64,000 nucleotides of DNA from Prosapia bicincta (Eukaryota; Arthropoda; Insecta; Hemiptera; Cercopidae): positions 252,456,823 through 252,520,822 of the forward strand of contig JBAIZL010000005.1 in NCBI GenBank assembly GCA_036971475.1. Reading direction: 5' to 3'. How positions within the stretch are numbered: position 1 is the stretch's first letter; each line of letters opens with the position of its first letter. Positions 1 to 10,870 of the stretch are shown in pieces. The position numbers were made by a program, and so were the translations under genes. The notes under the pieces were generated by a model that worked only from the letters and a program-made list of their open reading frames with translations, was not told where the DNA came from and did no database searches.

Positions 1-442
1 CAACAATGCCAACTCGCAGGGCAGTATCGTGATATAATACTAATTTTGGGAGCGATGGGCTGCGTCACAAAGCTTCACCCAATTGGGCATAGAAAAAATC
101 AATAATTATTAATCTCTGATGGAAACGATTGGAAACTTTATGGATGTTGCGAAACAGTGGTGATAAATAAAATGTGTGACAAAGGAAAAGATAGGCGACG
201 TATATTCAACCTTTGTTTATACAACTTTTGCAAGGTGAGTACAGGGTTGGATCTGTTTTGCACAAGCCTCGAAGCTGGACTTTCCGAAACCCACTGAACT
301 TTAATTATGAATCTAGTTCACAGCTCCATGTTTGGGCGTTAGCAACAATAACGCCACGCCCTTGCCTTTGCATATTGTCCTCTATAAACTCTAAACGTGT
401 CTGTTACGCTATAACCGACTGGCTGGCTATACAGTACACAGA
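1..442. other. Unassigned sequence
   Basis: AT-rich non-coding sequence. A 95-codon open frame starts at 213 but runs straight into the hAT terminus at 451, so it is not a credible gene. I recognise nothing else here. Confidence 0.5.
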
Positions 443-764
443 TCCTAAACCATGTGTTCCCAGACTGGGGTGCGTGAAGGCAAGTCAGAGGAGGCGCTAG
501 ACCAGTTGGAAAATAGTAAGATGAATTCTCATTTAGTTGAAATTTAAGTACACAATTTATCAAAATTACAAAATTTAAAACGAAATTAACATCACAGATT
601 TTTTTAGATAGCCTAGATAATTTTATCAGACATGATGTTCAGACAATTTTAATGAAAAGTATGCATTTATAAAATAAATATAAGTAAAGGTTAACCAAAT
701 TTTGTAAACTTGAAATTAAATCAACATGACTGCTTGAAAAGAATAATAGTACAAAAGTGTCGCA

Positions 765-1045
765 AAACGAATGTGGCAACAGCACCACAAAGGACAAATC
801 TTCCTTTTGGATAAAACATTTAAAAGTGTATCACAGGCAGCTCTTCAATTATACTTGCCGATTTCAAGCACCTACTTGTGCGAAAAACCATATTCAGCAC
901 TTGTTGCAATACAAAGAATATATACTCGTAGTTACGAAGTTGATGTTGCTATTGACTTGCGTTGAGCCTTTACTAAAATATAGCCTCAAATAGGAATGCA
1001 AGTGAAAAAATGCAAGCTCATCCATCTCATAACAGATTTTCCTCT
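765..1045 (+). pseudogene. hAT transposase C-terminal remnant
   Basis: The frame through 771-965 contains a TYLCEK-x-YSALVAI block followed by a degenerate region and, after a frame shift near 960, an LTKI-like stretch. This matches the C-terminal dimerisation region of ZBED5/SCAND3-type hAT transposases, where TYLCEKGFSAL is strongly conserved. Stops and frame changes show it is dead. No BED finger or catalytic part was seen upstream, so the copy is internally deleted. The paralogous segment at about 54530-54740 is also broken. Confidence 0.75.
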
Positions 1046-1133
1046 TATCAGTTAAAATTTACCTCGCAAATTAAAACTTGAAATATTATATGATGTTTCT
1101 TGTGAAAGTGTGTATAAATAATTAAATAGTACT

Positions 1134-1350
1134 TACCCCCACCAATTAACACTATAAATAAATGGTATGGGAATATGAAATAGAATCAAATATTATTATT
1201 ATTATATATATATATATATATATATATTTAATAAATTAAAAATATTTCAAAAACAAGAATACTATTAATGAATATATTTATTAAAAGTATTCTTGTTTTT
1301 GAAATATTTTTAATTTATTAACTATATATACAAGAAAACATATCACCATA

Positions 1351-1424
<74 letters not shown>

Positions 1425-1913
1425 AAAAATATGATGAATAGTTATTACCAAATATATATATACCTCTATATATAAACCTATATACCTATATATAAACTCT
1501 ATTAAATATGTATATACTATACCTATATAAAATCTCATTGACGAGGTGAACCCAACAACAGTTGAAGAGCGAGACAACTGTTGTTGGGTTCACCTCGTCA
1601 ATTCTAGATGGGATTCTAGCGAAACTTTGGAACTGCGATTTTATACACTGCAAAATGAACGGATGTACTCCTAATAATAACTATTCATCTTATTTTTCCA
1701 TCCGTGAAGGACTACGTATCAGCATATATATATAAACAATAAAAAAGGAGATGTGCTTATATATATAAATATAAAATACGTTTTCTTGTTTAATAATTTA
1801 AAACAACACAGGTTATTCAAATACAAGAATATTTATTTGGATATATTTATTTGGATTCATATTTGGATATAAAATAATAAATATTCTTGTATTTGAATAA
1901 CCTGTGTTGTTTT

Positions 1914-1968
<55 letters not shown>

Positions 1969-2078
1969 CATAAATATAAAATATTTTATCTTATATATAA
2001 ATAAGACAAATAATATTTGTTTCTATTTCCTATTCACATACCACTTATTTATAGTGTTAATTGGTTGGGGGGGGGGGG
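1134..2078. repeat. Nested palindrome cluster with (TA)n tracts
   Basis: The outer arms are about 1134-1215 and 1985-2078: the hAT 3'-end sequence (CTATAAATAAATGGTATG and its complement) occurs in both orientations. Inside sit perfect hairpins: 1229-1263/1286-1320 (35-bp arms), 1537-1564/1575-1602 (28-bp arms, 10-nt loop) and 1797-1835/1878-1916 (39-bp arms). A further pair is 1423-1449/1674-1702. Long (TA)n tracts separate them (about 1205-1227, 1354-1421, 1918-1962). The hairpins look like small palindromic elements inserted into TA microsatellites. Confidence 0.85.
1618..1700 (+). repeat. Fragment of the 43-kb tandem-unit family
   Basis: The words AACTGCGATTTTATACACTG and AATGAACGGATGTACTCC recur nearly unchanged at about 43240-43290 and 43642-43683. 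This is therefore a dispersed piece of the same (TA)n-associated repeat. Confidence 0.75.
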
Positions 2079-2143
2079 AGATAGGCTTTCATTTCAAGAA
2101 TAGGCTGCGTGGTACCAAAAAGTTGGGAACCCCTGTCCTAAAC

Positions 2144-3117
2144 TGTAGGTACGAATATTTTTAAAGAAAACTATATGGTAATAGTGTGTAACAAAATAGC
2201 AACGTGCATGATGGTTCGTCACAATAGTCGTGATTATACCTGATTATATATGCAAGAAGTTGCAGGAATTTTAATGTAACTTAACTGGCTTTAAGGCCCG
2301 AACTTAAGCAATCCTGGAGAATCAACTTGCTTTGTGTTTACACGAGAGTTCTGTATTAACAAAGGTTACTTGAGTAGGCTGCTAAAACACTTTAGAAAAC
2401 TGATAGGAAATGAAACATGTTGACTTGAGTAAAAGAGTTACGTTTGCGTAGCTTAAGAAGAATTCTAAAAAGGTTTTCACCCATAACCTTTCTGTGTACA
2501 ATATTTTTTATAAAATTGTGTAAAAAATATGAAATTTGGATAGTCATAAACTATTGTTTAAGTGGTTAATAAGATTCACCAAACGTAATGGACTACAAAA
2601 TTCAAGAAAAATGTGAAAGCATAAACTTTTATTTTGTTAAAAATTTTCTCATTCAAGGTTTTTTTCCTCTCTCTGAAAACAGTTTTATTAATTTCATTCA
2701 CATTGGTTTTTAAATCTTATTTGTCAAAATTTTGGTTTTAAAATCTTGGTTTTGATAATTATAAAATCTGTTCCCACATACTCACGATTTTTTACTTCCG
2801 ACCTTTTTTCAAAGTGTCTCAAAAACTCTCTGCACTTTGGAAACAAAGTTTTTCTCTACTTGAGAAAAGGACCGAGACTGTCCAGATCGGAAGAAATCTG
2901 GTCTCTGACACTTACTGCGCCCTCTACTAAAGTGTTAATGCTTTAATTAAGGCGTGTTTATACGAAATTGAATTCAACTTACAATAACTGTTACAAGCTA
3001 ATTGGTCCTGTATTCCAGTCTTTACCCCTTATTGATTCGTGTTACTTGCAAAGTTATTCTTGTTGGCATAAGACTGGTTTAATTGTAACTGTTATAAAAA
3101 ATAAGAACTCCTTGAAC
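2144..3117. other. Unassigned sequence
   Basis: AT-rich sequence without a convincing gene. Open frames of 64-66 codons (2746-2946 and 2968-3162) resemble nothing I know, and the second enters the long inverted repeat. Confidence 0.5.
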
Positions 3118-3495
3118 CAGTTATTACACTTTGAAATTACTTGTGACCAGACATTCTATTAATATAAGTTGTAAATTGTTAACTTACCCTTTGAGCAAAC
3201 GTTTTGGTCTTACAGCTTCTTCAGCCTCACGTTTTGCCGCTTGGATCGCTGCAGTTGTGCTTTGCGGTTCCAATTTTTGAAAGATAGAAATGATTTGATC
3301 GGTAAGTATGCGAGTGATCGAAAAGTGGTCCCTCACTTCTAACTTTCAAAAATTTGGAACCTAAAAGCACAACTGCAGAAACGTGAGGGAGAAGAAGCCA
3401 TAAGTTAAGAACGTTACCTCCAAGTGTAAGTTAATAATTTAACAACTTATATTATCAGAATGTCTGGTCGCAATTAATTTCAAAGTGTAATAAAT
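3118..3495. repeat. Long inverted repeat (foldback or MITE)
   Basis: The left arm, about 3118-3290, is repeated in inverted orientation at about 3332-3495 with moderate divergence. Matching words include TTATTACACTTTGAAATTA, GACCAGACATTCT, CTTCTTC-CCTCACGTTT and GCAGTTGTGCTTT, in mirrored order on the right. The loop is about 40 nt. No target duplication could be assigned with confidence. Confidence 0.8.
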
Positions 3496-4752
3496 GATTA
3501 ACAACCCGCTCGTCATGAACAACAAAAAATTTCGAAATTATTTGAACTAGTAGTCTTCTTTTTTATTTCCAAGGTTTATTAATAATTCGTTTAATTTTGT
3601 GTTGTTTTCTCACGAAAGATGGTTCTATCCAGGAAAGTGTACCTGGAAATCTATTACTATTCAAACGGCACGTTAAAGAGGACACATCTGAAGATCCAGC
3701 TGAGAAGCATGCGCCAGTTAAAGTTAGGCGTGCTGTTTGAATGATCAATCAAGCGCAACACATTTGGTTCTGTATGTTATGAATAAAGTTTTAGTGTAAA
3801 TAAGAAGTATCATCTAAAAATAAAACAGTGCCATAAACCGAATTAATTTGATTGTAATAGCGTAGGAACTAAAATTGTGTTATCTTTTGCTCAGTTAAAA
3901 ATTTTGTTTAGGTTATAATTGTTCCGCTAAATGGAATACTTTGTAACTATAACCGTAAAAAGGAAATGTCATTTAACTTTCGTGATAGCGAACTGAGGTG
4001 GTATTATCAGCTCTGAATGATGAGGTGGTGAATTTAATCCTGAAATAATGTCAATTTACAGTATTAGGGTAATTAAAATAGCAATTAAACTAATTCTTTA
4101 ATATTCATGTTTCGTGAGTTGTAAACCTAACCTAAACTGCAAAATGAATACAAAATAGTAGTTCTGACGATGGGCTATATTATTAAATATTTAACGGGGA
4201 ACTTTTGAATTATATTATTTATCCCAGTTTTATTAAACATTTCTCGTCTATTTAATTCAATTTAGTTTTTACCCTCAAGTTTTCGAGTTCTCCATTTTTA
4301 CAAGTGTCAAACAGCTGACGCGAGTGTTACGTGTTTTCAGGGTCAGTTTTGTCCACACCCTAAGCAAACGTTATGCCTGAGGAATCCGTTGGTAGGAACC
4401 TGGCGCAGAAGGGAAGTGCCGCTTCAAGATACATGAAAATAAATGCTTAGACCTACCTCAGGGATGCCATGCCGCAAACTTAAGCTATGATATTTTCCCA
4501 TCACCCAGTTGTTACTTCTTTAATCAATACAATTACAATATTTCAAACGATATTAGCTTTCTTGTGTCTACTTGTCTGACCAATTCTAGGATCATAAGAT
4601 GGAGTCACACAGGTTATATTCGAAACAACTATTTAAAAATGCTCGTACACCGTAAATCTAACGTCTCCTTTCCCTGTGCATCGGAAAGGTCAGTTTGCAG
4701 AAGGGAATGTATGAGTGCATCCTTTGGTCTGAGGTCACCGCAGTGTTGCCAC
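3496..4752. other. Unassigned sequence
   Basis: AT-rich non-coding sequence. No gene, RNA or repeat was recognised beyond short open frames. Confidence 0.45.
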
Positions 4753-5108
4753 ATTTTACTTAGCTGGCGCTGAGATTCGAAGAATTCTGAAGGAATAATA
4801 TGAAAGGCTATTTAATGCAATGTAATCCGCCTCCACTAAACCACGCCCCCTTAGAAGTCTATAATTGTTATTACTACATATTGTTTTTGTGTATTTACAT
4901 TGTTTACATTTTTACTGTTTCTCTTTTACTTAGCTGGCGCTGAGTTTCGAAGCATTCTGAAGGAATAATATGAAAGGCTATTTAATGCAATGTAAATCCG
5001 CCTCCACTAAACCACGCCCCCTTAGAAGTCAATAATTGTTATTACTACATATTTACTACATATTGTTTTTGTATATTTACATTGTTTACATGTTTACTGT
5101 TTCCCTTT
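4753..5108. repeat. Tandem duplication, about 171-bp unit
   Basis: Two direct copies (4753-4923 and 4924-5108) share TTACTTAGCTGGCGCTGAG, GGAATAATATGAAAGGC and AACCACGCCCCCTTAGAAG. The second has a short internal duplication of a TTTACTACATA word. The high similarity indicates a recent segmental event. Confidence 0.9.
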
Positions 5109-5209
5109 TAAACCCTACGTTTTCGGTATTCCTTAAGTTTCAAGTTTCGATCAATAAATTATTGGATGACACCTGTAGAACGTGAAAATGAGACGTCACT
5201 GTTGCCAAA

Positions 5210-5539
5210 TACAGTAGAGTCTCGAAATTCCGAGTCCCGATATTTCGAGCTTCCGTTAAATTCGAGGCTATTTCCATTTGAGCCTATTTTATCTATTTGA
5301 AAGAACATGATGAGTCAGGCTTTCAAGATGTGTTTATATCCATACGGTATGCAAAGGAAATGAGTCCAAGAAGTGTTCATAAACTTATTTAGTGCATTTT
5401 TAGTTACCTATGGCATCAGGGTTCATTAAAACTCTTATTTCTTGTACTGCACAGGAACGTATCTCCGTGTAATCCATGTTTTCAGTAATTCGAGGGGGTT
5501 TCGGTTCCATTTACCTCGAATTATCAAAACTCTACTGTA
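5210..5539. mobile_element. Tigger/pogo-like MITE
   Basis: The element 5212-5537 starts CAGTAGAGTCTCGAAATTCC and ends with the matching inverted terminus ...AACTCTACTG. It is flanked by TA at 5210-5211 and 5538-5539. The terminal pattern of CAGTAGAGT followed by repeated TTCGA/ATTCGAG words is typical of pogo/Tigger-type Tc1-mariner elements. It is too short for a transposase. A longer relative lies at 49101-50117. Confidence 0.8.
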
Positions 5540-5541
5540 AT

Positions 5542-8100
5542 ACATGTTTTACTTAAGGACTAAACTTATACCTCTCGTAAAGTGGCCCATAAAACAAAAT
5601 ATTTTTATAAAATCCGTCAACTTAAATCTAATGCATTGGGACTATAATTAACTTTAAAAACCACAACAATAACTTTTATATTAGTAATATAAATGAATAT
5701 TATTCACTCTAAAGATAATCTGAATAAAATATTTTCTCGCACAAATTTGGATAGCAACTATCCCTTACTGCCTTTGCCTAAATGTGTTAGATAATATTTC
5801 GGCCTATCTTCGTAGTAATTATGTCTGTTATATAATCTTATCTCAGTAGCACAGCCAGAAAAGAGGTGGGGGTGGGTTGATATTCCGGAGGTGGGGATGG
5901 TAGTTTATTCATAGCCCAAAGCAGAATTTAGAAAACAATCATTATACTCCATTTTAAGGCGTAAAATTAGGACACAATTTAACAAAATTAATTTGTTCTC
6001 AACTTGAATACATAATAAATTTAACAAGTAGGCTACATTGAATTTAAGACCAGGCACAAAGGGGTAGTGATTTAGGAAATCAGAATATAGTCTTGTAGAA
6101 AATAACACAGCTTTAAATGCAAACAGAGAGTCCTTTTTCGGGGGGTAGTGTAATTTATAACTCCTGGGTAACATTTTAAAATTTAAATGTCATTCTAAAC
6201 CTAAAAATTAGACTTGAGTTGACAAAACGAATATATAAGTATATATATATATACTATATACTAGGAGCTTGAAGGGGCAACAGCTCCTATTCATTTTGAA
6301 ACAAATTTTAAACTTTTACATAAATTTTATTTTACTACAAATTAAATTTAATATAATTCAATTTTTTCATTAAAAAATTACCGTATGAACTATATTTCTT
6401 GTGAATTCATTTTTAATTTGAATTTTTTGACCAATTGTATTATCAATCGAAATACACTCTCCAATGTATTTCTTATGGAGATTTTTGATTATTTTAAATT
6501 CCTCAAAACCCTATAAATGTTGTAAATTGACCTATATTTTTGCCCGCTACTTCGTGTCAGTACCTTTAATTTGAGCCATCTCCCAGCTCTGTACAACCTT
6601 CCAAGCTCACACAATATTTCTCTTAAAATTCGCTTACGAAATTAAATGTTAAGATATATATATAAATATATGAGTGATATTTATTTAGGGAATCAGGTTA
6701 AAGGCTGCAAAAAATACAAAACTTTAAATTTTCAGTCACACAAACTACATTTATACAAAGGAATATTGAGCCAAAAAGACTTCTTTGGAAGTGCGTTGAG
6801 AATTTCATCCTCTGTCACATCGGTATGCCATAGCTACGCCATTTGGGCGTTGCTCCAAAGTTTATTTTTCTAAAATATGCGGCCATCGCTAAACTAAGAT
6901 ACGCATACTGAAATACATATGGTTTAATAATAATATATAAGTATATTATATAACTTATAACAGCCCCCAGTGTACTGTCAACTATAAACAATCTTAAGGC
7001 TATAACCTTAAATTTAAATTTATTTATAAAATTTAAAATTATTGTGCAATTTGTTACAAGACTGATCAATTTGACGACTTTTTAAAAATGGAAAAATTAA
7101 TTTTATCAACTTTTTAAGATGATAAAAATCATTGAATAATTATATAATAATAATTTCAATAATAAAGTAATTTTAATGTACGCGAAAGTTAAATTTAAAC
7201 TAATAAAAAAAGGACTCACTAAATAATTATGTTTTAATGATGCGATTTCAATATAATTTATTAACGGCCTCAGATATTTAGGTTCCATAGGAAACATAAA
7301 ACATTTTATTAAATATAAAATATGTTGTTTACCTAAAAAAGAACTCTCAGTATTTCTAATAAATAACTTATAGTTTCTATAATAAATCATAGTTATAAAG
7401 ATAATATTAAACATGATAAAATCAACTGCTTTATTTTGATATTTAAATCAACGTAATATTTATAGTTGAGTATTAAAGAGATTTAAAAAAGTTTTGTTGC
7501 TTTAACGCTGTTAATTCTCATAATATGTCATTTTATAAGAAATGAGTGAAGATAATGTTTAAGGTAGGTCATAGTGTATCAAGGGATAATTAAATGACAG
7601 GTAAATAAATCGAGCAATAGGTAAAAAGATACCAAAACCTCTCGCTGCGGCCCAGACTTAAATCAGATTTGTCCAACTTACAAAAATGGAGGTACCGAAG
7701 TAGAATAATCTTTGGGTCAAACTACGGGCCACACTTATGATGTGTGATGCAGGGTCCGAGAAATCTATTTCGAGGGGGATTTACCGGGGGGGGGGGTGTA
7801 TGGAATTAAAATTAATGCCCGTGAGGCACTTTTTTAAATTAAATGCAAAATGGTGCATTTTGAGGCTATTAAAGGCCTTCAACTGTCTGATACAATGATC
7901 CAATTTTGTACAATTTTATTAAATAACTATTTCTTTTTAAGATTGGAAAACTATTTACGGGCCGCAGAGATATTCTCTTGCGAATATTGCTTGTGTAGCC
8001 CCTCTTGCTCGAGACTGTTACACAGCTATTAAAGGGAAAACTAGCTCTATTTTGTGTGAAGAGTAAGAACGCTGTACCACTGCATGGCATGCCGCAGTCT
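5542..8100. other. Unassigned AT-rich sequence
   Basis: There is no recognisable gene. Several short open frames (for example 7106-7414, minus) consist of low-complexity Ile/Tyr/Lys/Leu-rich translation expected of AT-rich DNA. A TCGAGGGGGAT word next to a poly-G run at about 7770-7797 resembles a hAT terminus but lacks a partner end. Confidence 0.45.
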
Positions 8101-8323
8101 GCCACGCTAACAATGTTTCCAGCTCTGCCTCCTCAATTCCCCCCCCCTATTCGCTTCTCGGCAAGGCCGTCTTCGCCCGTCATTCCCTTCTAGTACTCCG
8201 CGGAGAGTGGACGCGTAGCGTGACAGCTCCAGTGCCTTGGATAGTGTTGTGACTTGTGTTGTGATGTAAACAGGTTTCAAGGTTTGCATCGTATTGTTGT
8301 TGTGGTTTTTGGATTGTTTGAAA
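8100..8323 (+). promoter_or_regulatory. CpG-richer island and presumed 5' UTR/promoter
   Basis: Immediately upstream of the kinase-like exon, base composition changes from AT-rich to GC-richer with several CpGs (for example CCGCGGAGAGTGGACGCGTA at 8199-8218). This fits a promoter and 5' leader. No TATA box or transcription start can be fixed. An upstream in-frame ATG at 8294 would add ten hydrophobic residues. Confidence 0.45.
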
Positions 8324-8487
8324 ATGCGGGAGGTTGTTAAAATCGGTCTAAAAGACAGCGGTGCCCCGGTGGTGAGCACGTCTTCCACTCCTGGATACCT
8401 GGAGCTCACCAATGACCAAGTGGATCGGTTGATCAGGCAGGACCCTATAGAAAAGCACTACGAAGTAGAGGATCAACCCTTTGCAAG
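8324..8487 (+). CDS. First coding exon, DRAK/STK17-like Ser/Thr kinase (partial)
   Basis: The ATG at 8324 (GAAAATGCGG, a good animal start context) opens a 54-codon frame that ends after AG at 8487, followed by GTTAGT, a strong splice donor. The intron is phase 2. The peptide begins MREVVKIGLKDSG, continues with a Ser/Thr-rich STSSTPGY stretch and ends IEKHYEVEDQPFA-R/S. From memory this layout, a short leader then an I-E-x-x-Y-E acidic segment just before the glycine-rich loop, resembles insect death-associated protein kinase-related (DRAK/STK17) proteins. The kinase domain itself must lie in later exons, which I do not see. The exon is GC-richer than its flanks and opens from a CpG-richer region, which supports a real gene. 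The family name is a recollection, not a search result. The ATG at 8294 is an alternative start. Confidence 0.6.
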
Positions 8488-8493
8488 GTTAGT
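8488..8493 (+). promoter_or_regulatory. Splice donor of the kinase-like exon
   Basis: AAG|GTTAGT at 8485-8493 matches the U1 consensus apart from T at +3. The open frame runs only about 11 codons past it before a stop, as expected inside an intron. Confidence 0.6.
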
Positions 8494-9115
8494 AAATGCT
8501 AAACGATATTATAAGTTACTTTAATAAATCAATTTTAGGGTTTGTTGTCTATTTAAATTCTGTTAGTTCCGAGTATAAATTTACTATACAGAATTTCAAG
8601 ACGTTTTCGTACTGTAGCGCAATAGATATATTTAAACGTATATTTAGCCTAGTTGTGCGAATGTGTTATTTAATTTTTATTTCATACCTTGCTCGTTAAA
8701 TTTATTTACAACGGCTTTGGGCTGGAGGAATTATCCTTAAACATAAATAAAAAAACACTAAAATATAGCTCCTGTACGAAGGAACACAAACTATCTAAAG
8801 TTAGGCCTATAAATCAAAACATCAATTATTCGTTTTCACATATGTTATTAACAAATAAATTCTAAACAAGATAAAAGTGATTTTATGTGTCGCAAACCAC
8901 GAACACCGGTTTATACTTTCATTAATTGTCATAAAAACTTTACCTCAGAATCACACATTTCTTTATGAAGTAGTTATTCACGAACTAACTGCACTAGGAT
9001 CTACTATGTTGCTTTATAGAATATTCCTACAATGTATCAACAAATTATATTAAACGTGAAGTTTACTAACGTCTACTATACGATCATAGGATGAAGTAGT
9101 TGCATAGGATTATTC
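8494..9115. other. Presumed intron sequence
   Basis: AT-rich sequence following the donor. There is no recognisable coding exon or repeat before the family P element at 9127. Confidence 0.45.
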
Positions 9116-9203
9116 CGTATTAAAATTGAAGTATTAAATATTCTATATTTAATCTAACTATATTAAAAATTACAATAACTAATATTAAAAGTTACCTAAG
9201 ATT

Positions 9204-9252
9204 AAACCCTTATACACATTTCGATGACCATGTCAACATCATCAGAGGGTCT
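9204..9252 (-). ncRNA. Hammerhead ribozyme-like motif (family P copy 1, left arm)
   Basis: Read on the minus strand: stem I strand AGACCCU, core CUGAUGA, a U, stem II with GUUGAC/GUCAUC (one mismatch) and an AUG loop, GAAA, a short stem III (AUG..UAU) and a cleavage context AUA followed by AGGGUUU, which pairs with AGACCCU over 7 positions. This order is that of a type I hammerhead. The extra U between A9 and stem II is atypical and could lower or abolish activity. Confidence 0.5.
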
Positions 9253-9331
9253 TAATAACAAATTACAATCTAGAAAGCAATAAAGTCAGTCTGGTTCATA
9301 ACTTCTTGTTTGCTAGATTGTAATTTTGTAG

Positions 9332-9378
9332 TACCCTCTGATGATGATGACATAGTCATGGAAATCTACATAAGGGTT
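9332..9378 (+). ncRNA. Hammerhead ribozyme-like motif (family P copy 1, right arm)
   Basis: Plus strand: ACCCU, CUGAUGA, stem II AUGAC-AUA-GUCAU, GAAA, then AUA followed by AGGGU. Stem I forms 5 bp. There are small internal loops next to the core and stem III is weak. This is the inverted partner of the motif at 9204-9252. Confidence 0.45.
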
Positions 9379-9588
9379 TAATCTTAGGTAAGTTGTATTA
9401 TCTGTTATTTTTGAAGAGTTTAATTTTAGGAAACTTGTATTATCTGTTATTTTTGGATGGTTTAATCTTAGGAACCTTGTATTATCTGTTATTTTTGAAA
9501 GAGTTTAATCTTAGGTAAATTGTAATGTCTGTTATTTATTAAGGGTTTAATCTTAGGTAACATGTATTATCAGTTATTTTTGTGGTAT
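9377..9588 (+). repeat. 42-bp tandem repeat inside family P copy 1
   Basis: Five units start at about 9377, 9419, 9461, 9503 and 9546. Each has TTTAATCTTAGG followed by TTGTATTATCTGTTATTTTT or a close variant. It is a local expansion of the arm sequence that occurs once in the other copies. Confidence 0.85.
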
Positions 9589-9660
9589 TGGGGTTGTTTC
9601 CAATACTATTGTGGTAATATAATATACCACTGTGCTCTTGATATTGTACGTATTGAAAAT

Positions 9661-10554
9661 ACCAAAAGAGTATCACGATATGTTATATTTGGTTACAGAA
9701 ACAAAAAATAACGTTTTTGCATAAAGTAACCACTTCCTGAATTCAGTGTTACCGTCATTAAATAGTATTTGTTTTACAACCAAACCTATAGGCATAACAA
9801 TAAACTTGGTAGGCCTAGTTTTTAAAGTACGTAGCTACACTGTATTTAATTTTAGTATGAAATAATGGCTATTTTGAAGAAACCTTTACGGTTTTACAAC
9901 TTTGTGTTTGTACACTGGAGTAATTTTTGGATCTGTGGGAATTTTGTCCTTAATTTATAGTTTGCAACATTTAAAAACATCTTCTTTAGAATGTATTTTA
10001 AAGAACGCGTGTGAAAACGAAACACATCGAAGCGGTCTTCCATATATAGTATCATACAAATTTACTCATAAAATAACCGTCAAGGAATAACATGAACAAT
10101 AATACTAAAATGTTAGAACTGAACAAAACGTAGGCTATATCTGTTAAGTATATAAGTCTAATATTCTTAGCATGTTTCTTCATGTTGATCAGTTTCGGAG
10201 AATCCCATTTATAAGTATATTGTAAGTACGAGTAATTTGTACAGTTCTCAGATCGTTCTATTGATGAACATTCCCCGAACGCGTCAACAGGAAAAAATGT
10301 GGCAATCCCAGAAAGGACAGAAAATTATCTTACTCAACAGATTATATAGCCTACAGCCTAGCAAAAACTTTAATACTCCAAGTAGATTCAAATCGGGAAT
10401 TAATTTTCGGATACATCTCCGAATTGTAAAAAATCTTCCCCCCCCCCCTATAGTACGTCCTACGAACATCAGATTTAGAAATTATTTTGTTTTTTCTATA
10501 ACGCCTGCCCTAAACTGTTTAATGGTTCACTGGAAATGGTAAAATTCCATTCCT

Positions 10555-10587
<33 letters not shown>

Positions 10588-10870
10588 TTAAATACGAGTG
10601 TAACTGAAAGTGAATCGACGCGGCGACGCCTAGAAAACGTTAAATCTGCAGATCAGTTTTCAAAGCTACCCACTTCTCTCGTCTATAATTGTCAGTAAGG
10701 GAATGTTTTATAGTGTATTTTTTTCAGCAATGGGACAGTAGAAATATCTTTCGGGGGGGGGGGGTTCTACTACTGTGATGTAATTCATCCTTCCCGGCAA
10801 TCTTTTGAAAATTAAATCCTTTGGTACAACTATCTTTTAGCTTATCTTGGGAGGTTATGTTAAAACAAAT
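9661..10870. other. Unassigned sequence with homopolymer tracts
   Basis: No gene was recognised. There is a poly-C run at 10440-10447, a long poly-T run at about 10556-10586 and a poly-G run at about 10754-10765. The poly-T could be the tail of a minus-strand retroposon, but no head was identified. Confidence 0.45.

Larger units (their letters stand above)
443..2143 (+). mobile_element. hAT element (ZBED5-like), copy 1, with target duplication
   Basis: The element spans 451-2135 and is flanked by an exact 8-bp direct repeat, TCCTAAAC, at 443-450 and 2136-2143. Eight-bp duplications are the hAT signature. The left end reads CATGTGTTCCCA and the right end, reverse-complemented, reads CAGGGGTTCCCA, which are typical hAT ends. 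The interior carries a decayed transposase C-terminus (separate entry). The 3' part is expanded by nested palindromes and (TA)n tracts. Two relatives lie at 45573 and 53798. Confidence 0.85.
9116..9660 (-). mobile_element. Family P palindromic element, copy 1 (reverse orientation)
   Basis: The asymmetric end tag lies on the right here: complementary words ACCACTGTGCTCTTGATATTG end near 9649. The palindrome arms pair across a centre near 9280. The probable target duplication is imperfect: CGTATTAAAAT at 9116-9126 and CGTATTGAAAAT from 9650. Both arms contain hammerhead-like motifs. The right arm is extended by a 42-bp tandem array (9377-9588). Confidence 0.75.

Noticed and set aside
1281..1577. 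98-codon minus-strand frame
   Set aside because: It translates (TA)n and palindromic hairpins into Tyr-Ile repeats.
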